Below, piece after piece: positions 7,797 to 17,261 of a stretch of 64,000 nucleotides of DNA. The translations under genes were made by a program, and so were the position numbers. A model generated the notes under the pieces. The model made no database searches. It was not told where the DNA came from and saw nothing but the letters and a program-made list of their open reading frames with translations. This DNA is from Gemmatimonadota bacterium. Its GTDB lineage: Bacteria > Gemmatimonadota > Gemmatimonadetes > Longimicrobiales > Gaopeijiaceae. Location: contig JADFMD010000003.1 of assembly GCA_022564055.1 (NCBI GenBank), positions 1 through 64,000 on the forward strand, written 5' to 3'. The stretch's first letter is position 1. Each line of letters opens with the position of its first letter.

Positions 7797-9538
7797 CCGA
7801 CCGAGGATCACCGCTCCCTTCGACGTGGATTCCCCGCGATCTCTACCAGGGACCGGCCCAGCCGGCGCCCGGGGTGCTCAAGCTCGACGGAAACGAGGGT
7901 AATCCTCCACCACGCAGGCTCCTCGAGGATCTGGCGGCGGCGGACCTGTCCCTGGTCCGGGATTATCCCGACGCCCGTCCCCTGGAGTCCCAGATCGCCG
8001 AACGCCTCGGCGTGGATCCGGCACGGGTCGTCGTGACCGCCGGTGCCGACGAGGCGCTGGATCGGATGTTCCGGGCCTATCTGGCGCCTGGTCGACGCCT
8101 GGTGCTTCCGGTTCCGGCGTTCGAAATGATGTACCGCTTCGCAGCCGTGGCCGGTGGGGAGATCCAGCCCGTGCCATGGACGGGCGCCTTCCCGACCGAC
8201 GACGTGATCGCCGCGCTAGCCGGGGACGTGTCACTCGTCGTGATGATCTCGCCCAACAACCCGACGGGGTGCACGGCCACCGCAAGCGATCTCGAACGCG
8301 TCGCCGAGGCGGCGTCCAAGGTGGACTGCGGAACGGCCTTCGGGGCGATGGTCGTCCTCGACCACGCCTACGTGGAGTACTCGGATCAGGATCTCACGTC
8401 CGTGGCTCAGAATTTCGACAACGTCGTGACCGTGCGCACGTTTTCGAAGGCGTGGGGATTGGCGGGCTGCCGCGTGGGCTACGCCGTTGCGGCCCCCGAA
8501 GTCGCCACCCTCCTCCGTAACGTGGGGAGCCCTTTCCCGGTCGCGGGACTCTCGTTGGCCGCGGTCCGGGCACAGCTGAAGACGGGCGAAGCGGCGTTGG
8601 GGGAGCACGTACTGGCCGTTCGAGCGGGACGGGACCGCCTCACGGAAACGCTCGACCGACTGGGCGTCGAAACCAGCCCGTCTCAGGGTAATTTCGTGTT
8701 CGGTGACTTCGGCGCGCGCTGCGATTTCGTTCTCAACGGACTGAACGCGTTGGGGGTGCGTGTGCGACGATTCCCACACCGCCCCGAGATCGCAGACTCC
8801 CTGCGGATCACCGTGCCGGACCACGCGGAGCCGCTGAACCGGCTTCTCGAGGCCCTGGAAATCTGCCTCGCGCCCCAGGCCCTCCTCTTCGACCTGGACG
8901 GGGTGATCGCGGACGTGGAGGAGTCGTATCGGCGGTGCGTACTCGAAACGGCCGGCACTTTTGGGGTGGAGGTCACGCGAGAGGAGTTGGCCACCCTGGT
9001 CCTCGCGGGTGACGCCAACAACGACTGGGTGTTGACGCAACGCATCCTCGCCGGGCGCGGCGTCGAGGCGTCGCTCGACGCTGTTACGGAAGCCTACCAG
9101 CAGGTCTACCTCGGCACGTCGACGTCACCGGGGCTACGGGAATCCGAACACCTCCTGGTGGCGCGTGACGTGCTTTCGGGTCTCGCAGACCGACTGCCAC
9201 TCGCCATCGTGACCGGGCGGCCCCGCGAGGAGGCCGAATGGTTCCTCGAGAGGGAAGGCCTGACAGACCTCTTCCAGGCCGTCGTTTGCATGGAGGACGG
9301 CCCGCTCAAGCCCGACCCGGCGCCGGTTCGCTCGGCCGCCTCCAGCCTCGGCGTGGAGCGCGCCTGGATGATAGGCGACACGCCCGACGACATCCGCGCC
9401 GCGGCGGCGGCGGGCGCCGTACCCATCGGCGTCGTAGCACCCGGACCCGACCCTGAGGCCAGTGCCATGGCCCTGCGCGAAGCGGGAGCCGCCACGGTAA
9501 TCGCCACAGTTGATGACCTGATGCAGCTGCTACCATGA
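7793..9538 (+). CDS. hisC: Histidinol-phosphate aminotransferase fused to a C-terminal HAD-family phosphatase
   Basis: ATGA overlap with hisG; N-terminal PLP aminotransferase (FSKAWGLAGCRVGYAV), C-terminal ALLFDLDGVIADVEESYRR ... AIVTGRPREEAEWFL ... WMIGDTPDDIRAAAAAG. The 7151 start in the ORF track is an artefact. Confidence 0.9.
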   Translation: MTDRGSPLPSTWIPRDLYQGPAQPAPGVLKLDGNEGNPPPRRLLEDLAAADLSLVRDYPDARPLESQIAERLGVDPARVVVTAGADEALDRMFRAYLAPGRRLVLPVPAFEMMYRFAAVAGGEIQPVPWTGAFPTDDVIAALAGDVSLVVMISPNNPTGCTATASDLERVAEAASKVDCGTAFGAMVVLDHAYVEYSDQDLTSVAQNFDNVVTVRTFSKAWGLAGCRVGYAVAAPEVATLLRNVGSPFPVAGLSLAAVRAQLKTGEAALGEHVLAVRAGRDRLTETLDRLGVETSPSQGNFVFGDFGARCDFVLNGLNALGVRVRRFPHRPEIADSLRITVPDHAEPLNRLLEALEICLAPQALLFDLDGVIADVEESYRRCVLETAGTFGVEVTREELATLVLAGDANNDWVLTQRILAGRGVEASLDAVTEAYQQVYLGTSTSPGLRESEHLLVARDVLSGLADRLPLAIVTGRPREEAEWFLEREGLTDLFQAVVCMEDGPLKPDPAPVRSAASSLGVERAWMIGDTPDDIRAAAAAGAVPIGVVAPGPDPEASAMALREAGAATVIATVDDLMQLLP

Positions 9539-9566
9539 ATTCAACCCTCCCTTCGGAGAAGCTGAC

Positions 9567-10166
9567 ATGACTCCCCGAAATGCCACGATCGATCGCAAGA
9601 CCCGTGAGACCGAAATCAGCGTCACCCTCGAGCTGGACGGAACGGGCTCGTCGGATGTCCAGACGGGCATCGGCTTTCTCGACCACCTGCTCGACGCCCT
9701 CGCTCGCCACGGCCGATTCGACCTCGAGCTTCGCTGCAAGGGGGATCTTCAGATCGACGACCATCACACTGCAGAGGATTGCGGGCTGGCACTGGGCAGC
9801 GCCCTCCAGGAGGCGCTCGGCGACCGGGCGGGAATCACACGTTTCGGGTACGCCTACGCGCCCCTGGACGAGGCACTCGCGCGTGCGGTCGTGGACATCT
9901 CCGGGCGGCCCTTCGCTAGAATCGACCTGGGGCTCACGCGCGAGCGCCTGGGCGCCTTGTCGTGCGAGAACGTTCCGCATGTGCTGAGCTCCCTGGCCAC
10001 CGCGGCGGGCATCACCCTCCACGTCGACGTGATCAGGGGCGACAACGACCACCACCGCGCCGAGGCGGCCTTCAAGGCCGTGGCGCTCGCGCTCCGGGCG
10101 GCGGTGAGTGCGTCGGGCTTCGACGACGTCCCGTCCACGAAGGGCACGATCGGGGGCGTCGGGTGA
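9567..10166 (+). CDS. hisB: Imidazoleglycerol-phosphate dehydratase (monofunctional)
   Basis: 199 aa; GIGFLDHLLDALARHGRFDLELRCKGDLQIDDHHTAED. Confidence 0.96.
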   Translation: MTPRNATIDRKTRETEISVTLELDGTGSSDVQTGIGFLDHLLDALARHGRFDLELRCKGDLQIDDHHTAEDCGLALGSALQEALGDRAGITRFGYAYAPLDEALARAVVDISGRPFARIDLGLTRERLGALSCENVPHVLSSLATAAGITLHVDVIRGDNDHHRAEAAFKAVALALRAAVSASGFDDVPSTKGTIGGVG

Positions 10167-10221
10167 CCCTGATGCCGAATTCCGTCCCACTTACCACACG
10201 ATCCCCCCGAGGCGACACCTC

Positions 10222-11727
10222 GTGAGCGATTCGACCACGGCGCCTGCGCCGACGTCCGAGGAGTACCGCGTTGCGATCATCGACTCGGGCGTGGCCAACC
10301 TCGCGGCCGTCGAGAGCGCTCTGAACGCCCTGGGCGTCGAGTATGCGATCACCGGGAATCCCAAGACGGTGCTCGAGGCAACCCACGCGGTTCTCCCAGG
10401 CGTAGGGCGGTTTTCGGCGGGCATGGAGACGCTTCGTCGCGATGGCCTCGACGAGGCAGTGCACGAGGTCCACGAACGAGGGACACCGCTCCTCGCCGTC
10501 TGCCTGGGCATGCAGATGCTCGGGGCCGGGAGTGACGAGAGCCCGGACACACCGGGACTCGGCATCGTGCCCGGCCGGTTCCAGCGGTTGCCCGACTCGG
10601 TGCGCGTACCCCACCTGGGGTGGAATCAGGTGCGCGCCGATGACGGCTCCGGTCTGCCGAGCGGTACCGCGGCCTTTGCCAACTCGTTCTACTTGCCGAA
10701 GCCACCGAGCGGGTGGTGTGCCGCGTGGACGACCCACGGAGCGACCTTCGTTTCGATGCTCGCCCAGGGCCGGACCCTCGCGTGCCAGTTCCACCCGGAG
10801 CTCTCCGGACCGTTCGGGATGGGGCTCATCCGGGACTGGCTCAGCGGGAAGCTTCCGGCGCGAGCCGGAGGACAGGCGGCTGAAGGCGGGAGATCGGCTG
10901 AAACCCCCACCGAGGGCGATGGCGGCCGCGGGGGCCCGGCCAAGGAGGAGGGCAAAGGCCGCACGGTGTGGCGCGAGGTTGCACCCCGCATCGTCCCCTG
11001 TCTCGATGTGAAGGACGGGAGGGTGGTGAAGGGCATCCGCTTCCAGAACCTCCGCGACGCCGGTGATCCCGCCGACCAGGCCGAAGAGTACGAACGCCAA
11101 GGGGCGGACGAGATCGTCATTCTCGACATCGGGGCCTCCCCCGAGGGGCGCGAAACGCAACGCGAAACGGTGCGCGCCGTGCGACGGCGCATCCACATCC
11201 CGCTCACGGTCGGCGGCGGCGTCCGAAGCGTGGACGACGCGCGGGGCCTCTTGGCGGCGGGCGCCGACAAGGTGAGCGTCAACACCGCCGCCGTCCGGGA
11301 TCCGAGCCTGCTGAAGCGGCTGAGCCAGGCGTTCGGCACACAGTGCGTGGTGTTGGCCATCGACGCACGCCGATTGGGCGACAGCTGGGACACCCTGGTT
11401 GTGGGCGGGAGGGAGGCGACCGGTATCGACGCGATCGAGTGGGGACGCGAGGGCGCGCGCCTCGGCGCCGGTGAGATCCTGCTCACGAGTTGGGACCGGG
11501 ACGGGACCCGCGCGGGCTGCGACGTGGAGTTGCTCGAGGCCATGCGTGAGGCGGTGGATGTGCCGGTCATCGCATCCGGCGGCATCGGCACACCGGACGA
11601 CGTGGCCGCGGCATTCCGAGCCGGTGCCAATGCGGTCTTGGCCGCATCGGTCTTTCATGATGGAGACCTCACGGTAGGGCAGATCAAGACTTACGTATCA
11701 GAGCAAGGACTGGCAGTGCGCCTATGA
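10222..11727 (+). CDS. hisHF: Imidazole glycerol phosphate synthase, HisH-HisF single-chain fusion
   Basis: GTG start at 10222; HisH class-I glutaminase (CLGMQMLG, HPELSG) then a linker and HisF (IVPCLDVKDGRVVKG...VLAIDARR). Confidence 0.92.
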   Translation: MSDSTTAPAPTSEEYRVAIIDSGVANLAAVESALNALGVEYAITGNPKTVLEATHAVLPGVGRFSAGMETLRRDGLDEAVHEVHERGTPLLAVCLGMQMLGAGSDESPDTPGLGIVPGRFQRLPDSVRVPHLGWNQVRADDGSGLPSGTAAFANSFYLPKPPSGWCAAWTTHGATFVSMLAQGRTLACQFHPELSGPFGMGLIRDWLSGKLPARAGGQAAEGGRSAETPTEGDGGRGGPAKEEGKGRTVWREVAPRIVPCLDVKDGRVVKGIRFQNLRDAGDPADQAEEYERQGADEIVILDIGASPEGRETQRETVRAVRRRIHIPLTVGGGVRSVDDARGLLAAGADKVSVNTAAVRDPSLLKRLSQAFGTQCVVLAIDARRLGDSWDTLVVGGREATGIDAIEWGREGARLGAGEILLTSWDRDGTRAGCDVELLEAMREAVDVPVIASGGIGTPDDVAAAFRAGANAVLAASVFHDGDLTVGQIKTYVSEQGLAVRL

Positions 11728-13130
11728 TCATTCCCAGCATCGACCTCATGGATGGACGCGCGGTTCAGCTGCGCCGAGGCAAGGAGTTCGTCCTCGACGG
11801 AGGCGATCCGTTCGAGCGGCTCGAGGAGTTCTCCGTGGCGGGCGAGGTGGCGGTCGTCGACTTGGACGCAGCCATGGGAAAGGGGTCCAATGCCGAGATC
11901 ATGCGCGAGTTGGTCCGGCAGGCACCCTGCCGCGTCGGTGGCGGAATCCGGGATATCGACACCGCTCTGGCCTGGCTGGATGTAGGGGCGGAGCACGTGG
12001 TCATCGGAACAGCAGCCTCCGTGGATTTCTGCTCCCAGTTACCGCGGGACCGGGTGATCGCCGCCGTCGACGCCGAGGCCGGAAGGGTGGTGGTGGAGGG
12101 TTGGCAAACCCAGACCGAGCACGGCGTGATCGATCGGATTAAAGAACTGACGCCGGTCGTGGGCGGCTTCCTGCTGACCCAGGTGGAGTATGAAGGGGGG
12201 ATGTCGGGGTGGAACGAAGATCTCGTCGAGGAGGCCGTTCAGGCCGCTGGCTCCGTGCGTATTACAGCGGCGGGAGGGATCACCACCGCCGAAGATGTAG
12301 GTCGGCTGGATCAACTGGGTGCCGACGCCCAGGTGGGGATGGCCCTCTATACGAACCGCATGAGCCTGGGCGAGGCGGTCGGCGCCCCCTTGGTCAAAGC
12401 GATCGACGGACGACTCTGGCCCACCGTCGTGTGCGATGAAGAGGGGCACGCCCTCGGGCTGGTGTGGAGCACACGGGAGAGCGTCGAGGCGGCGGTGGGG
12501 GAAAGGCGGGGAATCTACTGGTCCCGCTCCCGGGACTCGCTGTGGATCAAGGGCGAGACCTCCGGGGCCACCCAGGAGCTGCTTCGCGTGGAGTTGGACT
12601 GCGACCGCGACGCTCTCCGCTTCGTGGTTCGCCAGCACGGCTCCGGATTCTGCCACACGGGAACCCCGGGTTGCTGGCCGACCCCTTTTACGCTCTCCTC
12701 GCTCTCGGACGTCATCGCACGTCGTGGCCGGGAGGCACCGGAGGGGTCCGGGACGGCCAAACTCATGGGAGACCCCGCCCTTCTCGCGTCCAAGCTTCGG
12801 GAAGAGACGGAGGAACTCATCCAGGCGCTTCAGGCCGATGAGGCCGGATCCGGGGATGTGGAAAGCGACAACGCTCCGACGGAGGATTCTATGGAGCGGG
12901 CACATGACTCGAAGGAGCAGGCGCCGCAGCGGGCGAACGAAGTGATCCACGAAGCGGCCGACCTGCTCTATTTCACGCTTGTCGCGGCGGCGAGCCGCGG
13001 CGCCGGTGTCGACGCACTCCGCCGGGAGCTCGCTCGGCGCAGCCTCCGGGTGGGGCGGCGTCCGATGACGGCGAAGTCCGAAGTGGCTCAGTCCGACCAG
13101 GCCAAGTCCGACGACGGAAAGAATCCATGA
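11724..13130 (+). CDS. HisA-HisI-HisE trifunctional fusion
   Basis: 468 aa; HisA (MIIPSIDLMDGRAVQLRRG), HisI (YWSRSRDSLWIKGETSGATQELLRVELDCDRDALRFVVRQHGSGFCHTG), HisE (KLREETEELIQAL...NEVIHEAADLLYFTLVAAASRG). Confidence 0.9.
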   Translation: MIIPSIDLMDGRAVQLRRGKEFVLDGGDPFERLEEFSVAGEVAVVDLDAAMGKGSNAEIMRELVRQAPCRVGGGIRDIDTALAWLDVGAEHVVIGTAASVDFCSQLPRDRVIAAVDAEAGRVVVEGWQTQTEHGVIDRIKELTPVVGGFLLTQVEYEGGMSGWNEDLVEEAVQAAGSVRITAAGGITTAEDVGRLDQLGADAQVGMALYTNRMSLGEAVGAPLVKAIDGRLWPTVVCDEEGHALGLVWSTRESVEAAVGERRGIYWSRSRDSLWIKGETSGATQELLRVELDCDRDALRFVVRQHGSGFCHTGTPGCWPTPFTLSSLSDVIARRGREAPEGSGTAKLMGDPALLASKLREETEELIQALQADEAGSGDVESDNAPTEDSMERAHDSKEQAPQRANEVIHEAADLLYFTLVAAASRGAGVDALRRELARRSLRVGRRPMTAKSEVAQSDQAKSDDGKNP

Positions 13131-14395
13131 GCCAGCCACTTCTCCCTCGTCGCAGCGTCGAGGAGTTTCGAGCCCGGAACCGCGGTGGGGTGCCGCCAGA
13201 AATTCTTGAGGAGGCCGCGGTCATCGTGGAGGCCGTACGCTCCGGCGGCGAGGAGGCGCTGAGAGAATACGCCACCCGTTTCGAGGACTGTGCACCCGAC
13301 GCACCCCTCTATCTGACCCGGGAGACTCTGCAGGGCCGTTTGGATGAGCTCCCCGAAGACGAGCGGAACCGCCTCGAGAGGATCTGCGAGCGAATCCGAG
13401 CCTTCGCCCAGTCGCAGCTGGGGGCGCTCGCCCCGTTGGACACTCCGGTACCCGGTGGGCGAGCCGGCCACCGTATCGATCCGGTCGAGGCCGCGGGGTG
13501 CTACGCGCCGGGCGGCCGCTATCCCCTGCCCTCCTCGGTGCTCATGACCGTGGTCACCGCGAGGGCGGCCGGTGTGCGATCCGTGTGGGTCGCGAGCCCC
13601 CGGCCGGCCCCAATCACACTGGCGGCGGCGGCAGTAGCCGGTGCCGACGGCGTCCTGGTCGCGGGCGGAGCCCACGCGATCGCGGCTCTGGCGTTCGGGG
13701 TCGGCCCCATTCCGCCGAGCGATGTCGTGGTGGGGCCCGGAAACCTGTACGTGACCGCCGCGAAGCAACTGCTCGCCGGAGAGGTCCGGATCGACATGCT
13801 CGCCGGGCCCTCGGAGCTGGTGGTCATCGCCGACGCCGCAGCCAACCCCGCCTGGGTCGCGGCGGACCTATTGGCACAGGCTGAGCATGACCCCGATGCG
13901 TTGCCGATCCTGATCTCGCTCGACCCGGAGTTCCCCTCCCTGGTCGAGCGAGAAATCGAACGGCGGCTCGACGACCTGCCGACCGCGCCCACGGCAAGGG
14001 AAGCGCTCGCGAATGGCGGGGTGATCGTGCGCGAAACCGAGGAGGAGGCCTGTCTAGCTTGCGACGACATCGCGCCCGAGCACGTGCAGCTCTCGGTGTC
14101 GGACCCCGAAACCTGGCCGGAACGACTCCATCATTACGGCGCCCTCTTCATCGGTGAGCGCGCCGCAGAGGTGTTCGGGGACTATGGGGTCGGGCCCAAC
14201 CATGTCCTTCCCACCGGGGGGACCGCCAGAGCGCGAGGCGGGCTTTCCGTCCTGGACTTTCTTCGAGTGCGGACATGGATCCGCGCGGATTCGGATCTCG
14301 ATCCCGACCTGATCGAGGATGTCGCGTGGTTCGCCAGACAGGAGGGGCTCGAGGCCCACGCCAGAGCCGCGGAGATCAGGCGCCGCGAAGGGTAG
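13127..14395 (+). CDS. hisD: Histidinol dehydrogenase
   Basis: 422 aa; GGRYPLPSSVLMTVVTARAAGV, AGPSELVVIAD, GPNHVLPTGGTAR. Confidence 0.96.
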   Translation: MSQPLLPRRSVEEFRARNRGGVPPEILEEAAVIVEAVRSGGEEALREYATRFEDCAPDAPLYLTRETLQGRLDELPEDERNRLERICERIRAFAQSQLGALAPLDTPVPGGRAGHRIDPVEAAGCYAPGGRYPLPSSVLMTVVTARAAGVRSVWVASPRPAPITLAAAAVAGADGVLVAGGAHAIAALAFGVGPIPPSDVVVGPGNLYVTAAKQLLAGEVRIDMLAGPSELVVIADAAANPAWVAADLLAQAEHDPDALPILISLDPEFPSLVEREIERRLDDLPTAPTAREALANGGVIVRETEEEACLACDDIAPEHVQLSVSDPETWPERLHHYGALFIGERAAEVFGDYGVGPNHVLPTGGTARARGGLSVLDFLRVRTWIRADSDLDPDLIEDVAWFARQEGLEAHARAAEIRRREG

Positions 14396-14427
14396 GGCAC
14401 GGAGCAGGAAGCGCCGAACCTGAACGA

Positions 14428-14467
14428 AACATCCCCCTGCGGCCGCTCAGCGCCACAGGGGGATGTT
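14428..14467. terminator. Bidirectional-type hairpin between convergent hisD and the cytochrome/monooxygenase-like gene
   Basis: Perfect 12-bp inverted repeat AACATCCCCCTG / CAGGGGGATGTT with 16-nt loop between convergent genes. Confidence 0.6.
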
Positions 14468-14493
14468 CGATCCTGGTGGACCGGAGAAAAACC

Positions 14494-15855
14494 CTAGAAG
14501 CTGTCTCCCTGGTCGTCGGCCGCGGGGCGTGCCTTCCTCGCCGCGACCTGCCTGTCGAATTCGTCCTGCTCCAGGTAGGTCACGTCCACCCATGCGTGGG
14601 CCATCTCATCGACCGTCCGGTCCCCGTATCCGACCCACTGCCGATAATCCGGGTTGTTGGGATTCGATTCGGTGTTGTCGTGCCACGCCGTGATTACGAG
14701 GGTCGTGCCCTTCGGAAGCAAAGGAGCCACGTCTTCCTCGTAGACGTAGTTGATGTGCCATTGCCACTGGAAGTTGTCCACGGAACTGAGCAATTCCTTG
14801 CGGCCATCGGGATAGATCGCCTCGATCGACATCGCCTTGCCGCGCATGTGCATGTGCGGCTGGAAGTTCTCCAGGCGGGCGGGCGCCTGCATCACATGGA
14901 AGTTCTGCGTCACGCTCACCTGTCCCGGCGGAATGTCGAGCTCCTCGTCGACCGCCTGGAACAGGTTCAGAATGGTGCGGTTCTCAGGCACATAGCCTTC
15001 CGGGTAGAAATACACGCCGAGCTCGACCACGTTGTCCACCACCTCTTCGCCAATCGCGTGCATGTGGATCTCCCAGCTGATCCGGGAGCCCGGCAGCATC
15101 AGTTTGCCCGCGTCCTCCGGGAAGACCTCGCCGACCTTGCCGACCGCCCATTCCATGAACAGGAAGTCGCGCACCCCCGCGTCAGTCGCCGTGCTCGCGA
15201 GGCCCGCTATCCCACCCTCCTCCCTCTGAAGGAGGAAAGTGAGGGCGTGGTGGACAATCCTCCGTCCATCCGGATAGGCGGGCTTCATCTCGATCGCACG
15301 CACCCAACGCGGCTCCGTGAGCCCCGTCTCGACGGTCGGCCGGAACCACTTGTCCTGCGTCACGGCCGCCAACGTGTAGGGCTCGGACTTGATGATCAGG
15401 TCCGGCTCACCGAAACGATCCGCGAGCTGCCAGCGGTTCGGATCCGGGAACTCCATCGGCGGTGGCTCGTCCGCCGCGTCGCCGTACACAGCACCCTGAT
15501 CCACCCAGGTGACGATCGTCTCGATCTGCTCGTTGGTAAGGCCACGGTCGTTCTTGAAGCCCTGAATGCCCACCGTACGGTTGATGTGGTACGGAGGCAT
15601 AATACGGTTCGCGACTTTCATCTTGATCAGCGGCGCGTAGGTCCGCACCTGCTCGTAGGTCAGCAACGACATCGGCGCCACCGAGTTCGGCTGATGACAG
15701 ATCTGGCACTTCTGCTGGAGGATCGGCGCCACGTCCCGCGCGTAGGTGACTTCCGCGTCCTGCGCCATGAGATCCGCCGCCGGCAGGGCGACCATGGCCA
15801 TCACTCCGAACGCGACGCCAATAAGGAGCACGCGGCTGACTTTCGTCTCTGTCAT
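14494..15855 (-). CDS. Secreted cytochrome c / copper type II ascorbate-dependent monooxygenase-like protein
   Basis: CQICH haem motif near the N-terminus; downstream IHMHAIGEE and FQPHMHMRGKAMS. Start at 15855 preferred (AGAGAGG upstream). Confidence 0.75.
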   Translation of the reverse strand: MTETKVSRVLLIGVAFGVMAMVALPAADLMAQDAEVTYARDVAPILQQKCQICHQPNSVAPMSLLTYEQVRTYAPLIKMKVANRIMPPYHINRTVGIQGFKNDRGLTNEQIETIVTWVDQGAVYGDAADEPPPMEFPDPNRWQLADRFGEPDLIIKSEPYTLAAVTQDKWFRPTVETGLTEPRWVRAIEMKPAYPDGRRIVHHALTFLLQREEGGIAGLASTATDAGVRDFLFMEWAVGKVGEVFPEDAGKLMLPGSRISWEIHMHAIGEEVVDNVVELGVYFYPEGYVPENRTILNLFQAVDEELDIPPGQVSVTQNFHVMQAPARLENFQPHMHMRGKAMSIEAIYPDGRKELLSSVDNFQWQWHINYVYEEDVAPLLPKGTTLVITAWHDNTESNPNNPDYRQWVGYGDRTVDEMAHAWVDVTYLEQDEFDRQVAARKARPAADDQGDSF

Positions 15856-15878
15856 GGGTCGAACCTCTCTTTTCGTGT

Positions 15879-16736
15879 TCATGGGTTGACGGATACGCTC
15901 ACGTATCCGTTGGTCCAGCAGCACTGAGCATGTCCAGCGGTCTCGACCGCTGGGGAATCGGTGGCGCGTATTCGAATAACATACTCCCCTGGCGCTCCGA
16001 AAGTCACACTGTTCACCGCCGGGACCGCGGCGTCGGAGACCCGGTGACGTGCTTCAGCGAACGTAACCTCGCCCGGTCCCTGATGCTTGAACCACATCAG
16101 CGTCGCGAGTAGGCTTCTGTTGCCACCGCCGAACCCGCCGAGGCTCCGCCCCTTGCCATCGTCGTCCGCGTACAACGAGATCTCCAGGGGTACACCGACG
16201 GAGGTGGTCAGCGGACCGAGCACGAAGCCCTCCGCTCCCGGACCGCTGAATTCAGGGCCGCCCTGCTCGAACCGAAGCACCGGGGGCGTGTTGTCATGCG
16301 CTCCGCCCCCGAGCGCGTCGATTTTCCATTCAGGCCTCAGGGTGCCAGGCACCATGAAGGTTTGGCCCTTCATCCTAAGCGTCCAGGTCACCTCCTGGTC
16401 ACCGAAGTCGGCGGGGACCCGCACAGCGAAGATGCCCCAGGTGCGGCCCTCCTCGAAGCGGGTCGGCTGGATCTGCTCCAGCTCCGCTGGTTCGAGCATG
16501 TTGTCGGGGCCGATGGGAATCTCGATAATCTCCTCTGAATTTCGGTTGTAGTACCCGAACGCGATGCTGTACGTCCCGTCATCGTTCTCATACCAGCCCT
16601 CGTAGGCCGGCGTTACCGTAAGCCCGGTCGTGCTGTTCGGCGGCAGCGGTATCAGTTGTAAAGCCGCGACCGGGCCGGCCACCAACACCGCGAGCCCGAA
16701 GCCCAGACCCGCGACAATTTTTCGTCTTCCTCGCAC
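15879..16736 (-). CDS. Secreted protein of unknown function
   Basis: 285-aa ORF with signal peptide; directly upstream of and co-oriented with 14494-15855. Confidence 0.7.
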   Translation of the reverse strand: MRGRRKIVAGLGFGLAVLVAGPVAALQLIPLPPNSTTGLTVTPAYEGWYENDDGTYSIAFGYYNRNSEEIIEIPIGPDNMLEPAELEQIQPTRFEEGRTWGIFAVRVPADFGDQEVTWTLRMKGQTFMVPGTLRPEWKIDALGGGAHDNTPPVLRFEQGGPEFSGPGAEGFVLGPLTTSVGVPLEISLYADDDGKGRSLGGFGGGNRSLLATLMWFKHQGPGEVTFAEARHRVSDAAVPAVNSVTFGAPGEYVIRIRATDSPAVETAGHAQCCWTNGYVSVSVNP

Positions 16737-17023
16737 AAGTCGCTCCTTTGATCACCTGCGCATGCCACGTCCTGGGCGGCGGGATAGCGCCACCTCCGTG
16801 GATCGGCCCAAAATTTCTCATGGCGGGGCCCGGCGCGCAAGCGAAAGACCACGGGACCCAGGCTCCTCATCGGCTCGCAACTCTCATACGTGCCGAAGGT
16901 TGTTTTTGATTCTCGCCGGGAGATAGAAAGGCTCGCCTCCGTCCCACCCCCTCCGATGATAGAACGATGATACCCGCTGCTTAGGATGATCGCTCACCAC
17001 ACTCACTCTAACGCAGGAGGTTC

Positions 17024-17212
17024 ATGATGAGGACCTTGACACCGGACGCGATGCGGAGGCTCCACGGGGCTGCGATCCCAAGACCAAGGGGAGCATTCTG
17101 TGGGGTGCTGACGGGTCTTGTCTTCGCGTTCGCCCTTACCGGAAACTGGGTCGGCGCCGCGACCATCTACATGTTCACGCCCGTCACGTGTCTCTTCGAC
17201 TACGCGTATTAG
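17024..17212 (+). CDS. Candidate double-glycine-leader peptide 1
   Basis: 62 aa, AGGAGG SD; leader MMRTLTPDAMRRLHGA fits L(-12)...M(-7)..L(-4).G(-2)A(-1); two Cys 29 residues apart in a hydrophobic core. Confidence 0.65.
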   Translation: MMRTLTPDAMRRLHGAAIPRPRGAFCGVLTGLVFAFALTGNWVGAATIYMFTPVTCLFDYAY

Positions 17213-17261
17213 CGGCCCCTAATCCACACAACGCTTCACCTCCACGATGAGGGTCAGATTC

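Noticed and set aside
10072-11658. 528-aa - strand ORF
   Set aside because: Antisense shadow of hisHF, whose catalytic motifs are intact.
14275-15927. 550-aa + strand ORF
   Set aside because: Antisense to the cytochrome/monooxygenase-like gene, which has clear haem and Cu motifs; Arg/His-rich composition typical of high-GC shadow frames.
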